From Papilionanthe hookeriana x Papilionanthe teres (taxonomy: Eukaryota; Streptophyta; Magnoliopsida; Asparagales; Orchidaceae): a DNA stretch of 64,000 nt. Positions 58,038-64,000 of this stretch are shown here, piece by piece (position 1 is the first letter of the stretch; every line of letters begins with the position of its first letter). The position numbers were made by a program, and so were the translations under genes. Location: positions 61,916,621-61,980,620 of the forward strand of contig CM040421.1 in NCBI GenBank assembly GCA_022702705.1, in the 5' to 3' direction. The notes beneath the pieces are model-generated. The model saw only the letters and a program-made list of their open reading frames with translations. It was not told where the DNA came from and made no database searches.

Positions 58038-58643
58038 CTATGTAATTAAATATTGGAGTGGGTTAATTCTTGAAATAAGGGTTACTTTATGAGATAACAT
58101 ATAGTGCCTCAGTTTTTTAACTGCAAAAATCAAGGCTAAACAATGTTTCTCAATGGTCGGGTATTTTATTTTTGTTGGAATCAGACAACGGCTTAAATAG
58201 TATAACACATTTTTTTTTCCTTCATCATTTATTTGTGCCAATAATGATCCTAGAGAATTGCCCAATGCTGCGGTGTAAAGAATTAGAGGTCTTCCTACTA
58301 CATGGGCTGCTAAAACAGGAGGGATTGTCAGGTATTGTTTGATATTTTTGAAAGCGTGTTGGCATTTTTCATCCCAGATAAATTTGGTATCTTTTCTGGT
58401 TAGAGCAGTAAGAGGCTGACACTTACCTGACAAATTGGAAATAAAACATCGTATATATGCTAATTTTCCTTGAAATGATCTCAATTGAGTTAAATTTTTG
58501 GGAGGAGGCATATTTAGGATAGCTTCAATTTTGAGGGGGTTAATTTCTATCCCACGATGTCGAACTACAAATCCTAAAAATTTTCCTGAAATGACACCGA
58601 AAGCGCACTTTAAGGGATTCATTTTAAGATTGTATTATCGTAG
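58038..58643 (-). pseudogene. RT thumb/connection and first RNase H, copy 2
   Basis: A 194-codon open frame: MNPLKCAFGVISGKFLGFVV, NMPPPKNLTQLRSFQGKLAY, IWDEKCQHAFKNIKQYL and LILYTAALGNSLGSLLAQ (catalytic Asp absent as in copy 1), then IEKHCLALIFAVKKLRHYML. It stops at 58,038 where copy 1 reads through, and is separated from the palm by the shared TGA at 58,644-58,646. Confidence 0.9.
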
Positions 58644-59640
58644 TCATTCAAAGACAATTCTCAAATCATATATATGATCATCTTTTTGCTTACTGTTGAC
58701 AACCAGGTCGTCCACATAACATTCGACTTGATTGTGTATTAATTCATCAAAGATCCGTGTCATGGCTCTTTGATAGGTTGTACTAGCATTCTTTAGTCTA
58801 AATGGCATAACCTTATAACAATATATTCCTACGGGTGTCCGAAAGGCTGTATTAGCTTCATCTTCCGAGAACATTTTTATCTGATTGTATCCTGATGATC
58901 CATCTATAAAGGAAAATATTGCTTGTTTCAATGCTATATCCACCATTAACTCAGGAATTGGTAAAGGGAATTCATCTTTTGGACATGCTTTTTTCAGATC
59001 CCTGAAATATATGCAGACTCTTATTTGTCCATTTTTTTTTAACTGGCACCACATTGGCTAACCATGTTGGATAATTTTCTTCTCGTATGAAGTTAGCTTC
59101 TATTAATTTCTTAACTTCTGTAATGAATTGTTGCTTTATCTCGACACGCATCCTTCTTGGAGCTTGTTTAACAGGGACTGCAATCTGATTTATCCCAAGC
59201 TTATGGACTGCGATTTCTGGAGATAAATCAAGCATCTCATCATAAGTCCAAGCAAAGCAGTCTTTGTATTCTGCTAATAATTGAATTATGTCTTTTGCTT
59301 CCTCACTATTAAGGAATGAACTAATGAAAGTTAGTTTCGGGTTTTCATCAGTTCCTAAATTTATTTCTTTTAGTTCATCAATTGTTGATTTAATTTCTTC
59401 TTCCAATTCTGGGGGAGCATCTTCGATTGGAAGCTCAGATATTAATTCAGAATTATGTTCTTTTGTGATGACCAGACAAAATTCTGTACATCTAATGGTT
59501 CCAAAGTACCAAATCCAACTCCTTCTTTGGAATTGGTATTTCGTTTGTTATTATTCCACATTTGTTCGATAAAATGTGGTTTCTTTATAGACAATTATTT
59601 AAGCATTAAACTATTTTGAATAAATTTTTGTGCCCAAGGA
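58644..59640 (-). pseudogene. Reverse transcriptase (fingers/palm), copy 2, frameshifted
   Basis: N-terminal linker frame (59,406-58,972) with IKSTIDELKEINLGTDE, KDCFAWTYDEMLDLSPEI and VKQAPRRMRVEIKQQ. A loss in an A-run near 59,035 shifts to the palm frame (59,054-58,644) with GQIRVCIYFRDLKKACP, FSFIDGSSGYNQIKM, VGIYCYKVMPFRLKNAS and CYVDDLVVNSK. The YVDD active site is intact; FGLKNAG has become FRLKNAS. A ~48-bp insertion at about 59,459-59,506, absent from copy 1, lies in the linker. Further linker relics extend to about 59,640. Confidence 0.9.
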
Positions 59641-59648
59641 GAATACAG

Positions 59649-60300
59649 TTAAAAAAGAATTTTCATTGATTTTTGAAGATTTCCATCTTCTATTTTTACA
59701 TCATTCTCAGTATTAGAAGAAGTAGAGCCAAGCCTAAACTTAATTGGCTTTTTGTCATCACTATATACTTCTTTTACTACTACATTCTCAATCTTAGCAG
59801 TAGAGATTGGAGTTAGAGTCATATAATGTATATAATGATTGATTTTGTCATACATAGATTCAAATTGTTTTTCTTTATTTTCTTCTTCTAGAGATATTTT
59901 GAATTGAGCTTCCTTTAAAACCATTGATGTCATTTCTTCTTCAGAGTCCAGGTTGATTTTGAATTTCAATGGTTTCTTCATTGTAACAGGCGAATCTTCT
60001 TTCCCTCGTCCTCGTCCTCGGCCTCGACCTCGAGTATAAGTCTGACGGGAATTAGTTCCTTTTGTCTTTGAAGATAAATGTTCTTTTTCATTTATTTTCC
60101 TCCCTTTGTCTTTTTCTTTCACATCCACTACTGTCTCTCTGGAGAATATTGTTTTCTTCATAGGAGCATAATATGCTGCATCTTCATGTATACCGATTTC
60201 ATGAATTCAAAAATGTTGTAAATCTCCTACAATACGACATTCTTGTCCTTTTCGTAGATATTTTATCCATTGATGCAACGAAGAAGGGACCATTTTATGT
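59649..60300 (-). pseudogene. Protease-RT linker with RG-rich tract, copy 2
   Basis: Frame 60,161-59,649 with MKKTIFSRETVVDVKEKDKG, TRGRGRGRGRGKEDSP (about 60,000-60,045), KINLDSEEEMTSMVLKE and YDKINHYIHYMTLTPIS. Collinear with copy 1. No domain is recognised; the RG tract could bind RNA. Confidence 0.68.
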
Positions 60301-61016
60301 TCATGAAGTCATGGTCTGCCAAGTAAGGCATTAAAAGAGGTATCAGAATCAATGATGTGAAATTTTTCCGTTGTTGTTAAGTCGACTATCTTTAGAAGCA
60401 ATGTTATGGATCCAAGAGCTCGATCCCCTTGTCGATTGAATCCTCATAACATCATCGTATCACTTGATAATTAGGATGCCTCAATATCCAGATATGCAAG
60501 AGTTCTCAAATTCATAATGTTAATCGAGGCACCTGGGTCAATAAGAACCCTTGAAAGTATCATATCATTTATGTTTACTGTGATATATAGTGGACGATTA
60601 TGTTCAGTTGTTCCGAGCAACAAGTCATTATCGTAGAAGGTAATTTTCATTGATTCTTCCAATGGATAGATTTCATTTTGAGTAATACTAGCAAGCTGAG
60701 CTAAGCAAATGTCTGGATCTAGATGGGCTTTTATTAAAGATTTTCTCATTTCTTTGGAAAGCATAAGAGCATCATAGATGCTCAGTTTTGCTAGTAGCTT
60801 CCTTAAATGAGCTAGTATGTTATAATCTACTCTGTTATGAAGATCATCCTTATCTTTTTCAGGGAGTTGAGGATGTATTGGATAAATGATTTTCTCCGAT
60901 TTAATTGTTTGTCTTTCTTTTCCTTGTGGAGCCATTCTAGGAGGTAGAATTTTTCCACTTCTCAAATTAATTTCAACTATTTCTTCAAGTTGACTATTGG
61001 ATTCTTCTATCTCCAA
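60250..61016 (-). pseudogene. Aspartic protease, copy 2
   Basis: Frame 61,016-60,471: VEINLRSGKILPPRMAPQGK, DYNILAHLRKLLAKLSIYDA, LGTTEHNRPLYITVNIND and VLIDPGASINIMNLRTLAYL, with the catalytic Asp in IDPGAS. A stop follows YLDIEAS. The flap and C-terminal blocks continue to FNALLGRP near 60,320, where Trp of the RPW motif is a stop (TGG to TGA). Copy 2 keeps bases here that copy 1 has lost. Confidence 0.85.
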
Positions 61017-61025
61017 ATCCGAAGA

Positions 61026-61561
61026 TTATAATTCTATGGAAATTGGAGTTCGTTGTAGTTGTAATGTAGCAACATCATTCTCATCTTTATCATTGTCAAA
61101 CTTTTCATCAATGTTTCTGTCATCTTGATTGTCGTTCGATTGATCAGGGTCATATACGATTTGAGTATTGTCCATAGAATTAAAATTTGAATGATCATTT
61201 TCAGAAGCATCACCCAAAGTGAACAAAATGTAAGCAAAACTGGAATTATTATTATTCACAGTAGGAGCAAAAAGAAAGTCATACAAAGTTATCGGTTTGA
61301 GGATTTTTCGTCCTTCATCCGATATAACTATCCTAATAGAAGATGAGGAAACATAAGAACGAGAGGGTACAAAAGGACTACAGTCCCTACATCTGGAAGA
61401 CCTCTAATCCTTTTCAGTTCTTTATTTTTCTTTTTCTTTTCTTTCTTGGGAGGCTTTGTAACCTGATATTTAGTAAGGATCTCCTCAGAAGATTTACTTC
61501 GAACAATGCTGTCTTTGTTCTTGCTTTTGGAATTAAACTTTTCCGCTGAAATCATATTAAC
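61026..61561 (-). pseudogene. Lys-rich and acidic gag-protease spacer, copy 2
   Basis: Two short frames: 61,555-61,328 (SAEKFNSKSKNKDSIVRSKS, Lys-rich run) and 61,286-61,026 (MYDFLFAPTVNNNNSSFAYI, then NDNQDDRNIDEKFD). A frameshift around 61,375 and the stop at 61,026 split a region that is continuous in copy 1. Confidence 0.6.
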
Positions 61562-62610
61562 TTAACCTTTGTCAGGTTCTTTCAAATATTCTTTTGAAAT
61601 TACTATATTTCCTTCTTTAAATTTGTGCTCTAACCAGTCTTTGAAGAGAAAACATTCTTCAATTTTATGTCCAAGCATTCTATGAAATGGACAGTAATTG
61701 GGATTGTCCTTCATGTCGATTTCCGCTGGTCTTTTAGGTTCTGGTAGCTTAAATTCTGGTTCTTTAAGTAGGCTTCGAAATATTTTGCTGATAGCCTCAG
61801 TTTTAAATGGATATTCTTTTTTCATTTTTTCAGCCATCATTTTCTGCTGGTACTAGAATTGGTTGTTGAAGTTGAAGTTGAGAAGAGGAAGATAGTGATG
61901 ATGATTGGTTTTGTCGTTGTTGTTTCTTCTATTCTGTTTGAACCTGTATCACTTGTTTACCTTTTTCTACTACATTTCCCGGCTTCTTTTAAAATGTTTT
62001 GACAGTTTTTGTCTTTTCAGTCTTTTCCGTTATGCTCATTTGCTTTGCTTCTTCTTGAAGGTTGGCAGCTTTACTGAGCAATTTTTCAAATGTCTTTATT
62101 GTAAATCCTTTATGCATGAATGCTATAGGACCATGAATATTCTTAAGTAGAATTTCAACAGCGTGTTGCTCTTGAAGTTGTGGTTCACATTTCATGCTGA
62201 GATTTCTCCAGCGTAAAATGTAGTTCACTAAGCTTTCTCAGGTTTTCTATTTTTCCACTACTAGATCACCAACTGTGGTGTGATGTTGTGCTCCAGCAAA
62301 GAGTTGGATAAAGAGGCTTTCAAGCTCTATAAAAGATTTAATAGATCCATTAGGAAGTTCTGTATACCAATCAAAGGCTACTCCTATGAGACTGTTAACA
62401 AACTGTCGAAATAAAAGGGCATCATTCCCCCCGGCATTACAACAACTTGCTCTGAAATGTGCTAAATGCTGTCGGGGATTACCCGTTCCATCAAACATCT
62501 TTAAGATAGGAGGAACAAAGCCTTTAGGGTACTGGAAAGAATCAAATTCTTCTGGTTATGGTCTACCCTTCGGGATTAAAGATCCAGCCTTTATCTGAGG
62601 CATTGTTTCT
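61562..62610 (-). pseudogene. Gag with CHHC zinc knuckle, copy 2
   Basis: The capsid part is well kept: MFDGTGNPRQHLAHFRASCC, DALLFRQFVNSLIGVAFDWY, SIKSFIELESLFIQLFAGAQ (62,498-62,247), then after stops NYILRWRNLSMKCEPQLQEQ and FEKLLSKAANLQEEAKQMS (62,228-61,989). Then 61,840-61,562 gives MMAEKMKKEYPFKTEAISKI, the knuckle CPFHRMLGHKIEEC and the end KEYLKEPDKG at TAA 61,562, shared with copy 1. Gag forms the particle and binds the RNA. Confidence 0.9.
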
Positions 62611-62654
62611 TTTATCTTTTGTTCTACAAGTTGAGTAATATCCTTTTCCAGAAT

Positions 62655-63110
62655 TCAACTATGAGGGGAATTTGTTTTCTTTTGGGTGCTTTCCTCAACA
62701 TCTATCGGCTCTTCTTTGTTTTCTAGAATATGGATAGCCTCTAGTCTGATGATTTCAATGGCTGGAGAAGGATTTGTTGGTGGATTTTGCAAAGTTGCTA
62801 CCAATTCTTCCATTTTTTGCTCAAGACGACTAATTTGTTCATCTCGTTGTCGTATAATTGCTTTTAATTCATTTGTTGCCTCTTCTTCAATTGATTCTCG
62901 TGCTAAGGAAGTAGATCGAGTTTCTACCATATTAACACTAGCAACATTTTCATTAGAACTATCGGAAGTGTCTTTCTTCCCTTGCACTGAAAATTGTTTA
63001 ATATCATTTTTTAATTTTTTTAATCTTTGTTTGAATGATTTTGCAGAATGTTCTTTACAAGTTCTTTCTTGTGAACTATCTACAGGAGTGCTTGTAGCAT
63101 CTTAATTTCT
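62655..63110 (-). pseudogene. Coiled-coil region before gag, copy 2
   Basis: Open from 62,987: KKDTSDSSNENVASVNMVET, LARESIEEEATNELKAIIRQ, RDEQISRLEQKMEELVATLQ, then NPPTNPSPAIEI. The heptads predict a coiled coil. A stop at 62,655-62,657 (CAA-type change) and the frame break at about 62,990 separate it from gag and ORF1. Confidence 0.75.
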
Positions 63111-63999
63111 TTCAGACGATCTTCGTTTCCATACGTTATTTCTAAGTATAGGACGAGAACTTCTAGGTGGTGTATCGTATTATGTGTAAGGACAGTTTGG
63201 TTTTTGTAACATATGGACTAGATCTGACATTTTAGCAGTTGTGTTTTCTGCTTCTGACATCAGTTCATCATTTTTAGCTTTGTCGTTTATGATTACCACA
63301 TCTTTTATTCCAGGGCCCAGTCGAAATTTTACTGGTTCTCGAACACAATGTTCATTAGTTGGAGATTAATAACCCATTTCTTGATAGTTAAGATTTTTCA
63401 TTGCCAAAATCTCCTTTTCATAGTGTTAGAGACTGCACAACCCATTTTGTTCAATAATCAAGAAATTGAACATTTATCTTTTCGTGCTAATCTCTTAAAC
63501 ACTGAATATATAGCTTTAATTGAAGGAGAACTTTTAGGTTGAGAGAAATTATCGGTGTATTCAACATGAATTGGAATACACCGATTCTCTTCTAAAAAGG
63601 AAGGATTTCCAAAAACATTTTGTTGAAATTCAGGTGTTTCAAAATTATCATTTTCATTCCATCTTTTCTTCCTTTTAAACGATGAAGTTTTGTGAATATT
63701 TTTGGAACAAGACCCGACTTCGTATATAGATAGTAGTGGAATATCATCCTCTTCATTTCTTCAAGTGTATGAGGTTTTTCAGGTGTATACTCAGGCAAGT
63801 CTTCTGTAAAATTCAGAAAGTCTTCATAAGGTTGCAAGTTAAATTCTTCAAAAGAATTTACATCAGTTTGATATGGATTATATGATGTAAATTTTGTTTG
63901 ATCAAATAATCCATAATCATTCTAATAGAAGGAAAGATCTTTCTCCACTGGCGTGTTGAAGTCTTGAAAATAAGAAAAGATTGAATTCGGAGAATTCAT
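63111..63999 (-). pseudogene. ORF1 upstream of gag, copy 2, decayed
   Basis: ATG 63,999 starts MNSPNSIFSYFQDFNTPVEK, then a stop after DLSFY. Relative to copy 1, about 38 bp are missing near 63,757 between two TTCA strings, and about 3 bp are added near 63,534. The TGA at 63,458-63,460 is shared with copy 1. The PBS and 5' LTR of this copy must lie just outside the window. Confidence 0.75.
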
Positions 64000-64000
64000 T

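Noticed and set aside
22126..63999. Integrated caulimovirus (RT plus RNase H, tRNA priming)
   Set aside because: There is a Ty3-type integrase, true LTRs and an Ogre-type PBS, and no viral movement or coat-protein pattern was seen.

Overview
This is nuclear DNA from a flowering plant, probably a eudicot with a repeat-rich genome. The evidence is a decayed phytosulfokine-receptor-like gene with plant-type leucine-rich repeats (LRRs), Ty3/gypsy and Ty1/copia retrotransposons of plant lineages, primer-binding sites (PBS) matching plant tRNA-Asp and tRNA-Arg, and AT-rich composition. The species cannot be told. No intact host gene is visible; almost everything is retrotransposon sequence of different ages.

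Left part (1-22.1 kb): a mosaic of old insertions. It holds a gypsy integrase fragment open to the window edge (1-447, minus), a plant-transposon-protein-like frame broken by four stops (1021-2124), and a gag plus LTR remnant (3.3-6.3 kb, minus). It also holds a plus-strand piece of an Ogre-type LTR (6.28-7.09 kb), a copia reverse-transcriptase (RT) relic (7.3-7.9 kb) and a phytosulfokine-receptor-like pseudogene (9.7-12.8 kb, minus). Then come a ~0.4 kb foldback element (13.84-14.25 kb), degenerate gypsy gag/protease pieces (14.5-16.1 kb), a head-to-head LTR junction at 16,705/16,706, and a gypsy element with gag, protease, PBS and LTR (17.35-21.84 kb, minus).

Right part (22.1-64.0 kb): two minus-strand copies of one very large Ty3/gypsy element of the Tat/Ogre type, laid out as LTR-internal-LTR-internal. 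Copy 2 internal runs from 63,999 down to ~53,135, the shared central LTR is 46,757-53,134 (6.4 kb), copy 1 internal runs from 46,751 down to ~35,721, and the outer LTR is 35,720-22,126. The outer LTR is interrupted by a 7,446-bp solo LTR of a related family flanked by a perfect 5-bp target duplication (GTTAC). In transcription order each internal region has a tRNA-Arg PBS, ORF1, a coiled-coil region, gag with a CHHC knuckle, aspartic protease, an RG-rich linker, RT, a degenerate RNase H, a second archaeal-type RNase H and integrase.

The most notable feature is downstream of integrase: both copies carry an unrecognised ORF followed by a region clearly homologous to plant ALKBH9/ALKBH10-type AlkB dioxygenases, the RNA N6-methyladenosine demethylase family. 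It sits inside the element, upstream of the 111-bp tandem repeats of the 3' UTR and the LTR, so it looks like a captured cellular RNA-demethylase module. Both copies are now defective. They share six in-frame stops, which suggests they arose after decay by tandem duplication through the LTRs, or from an already defective source.
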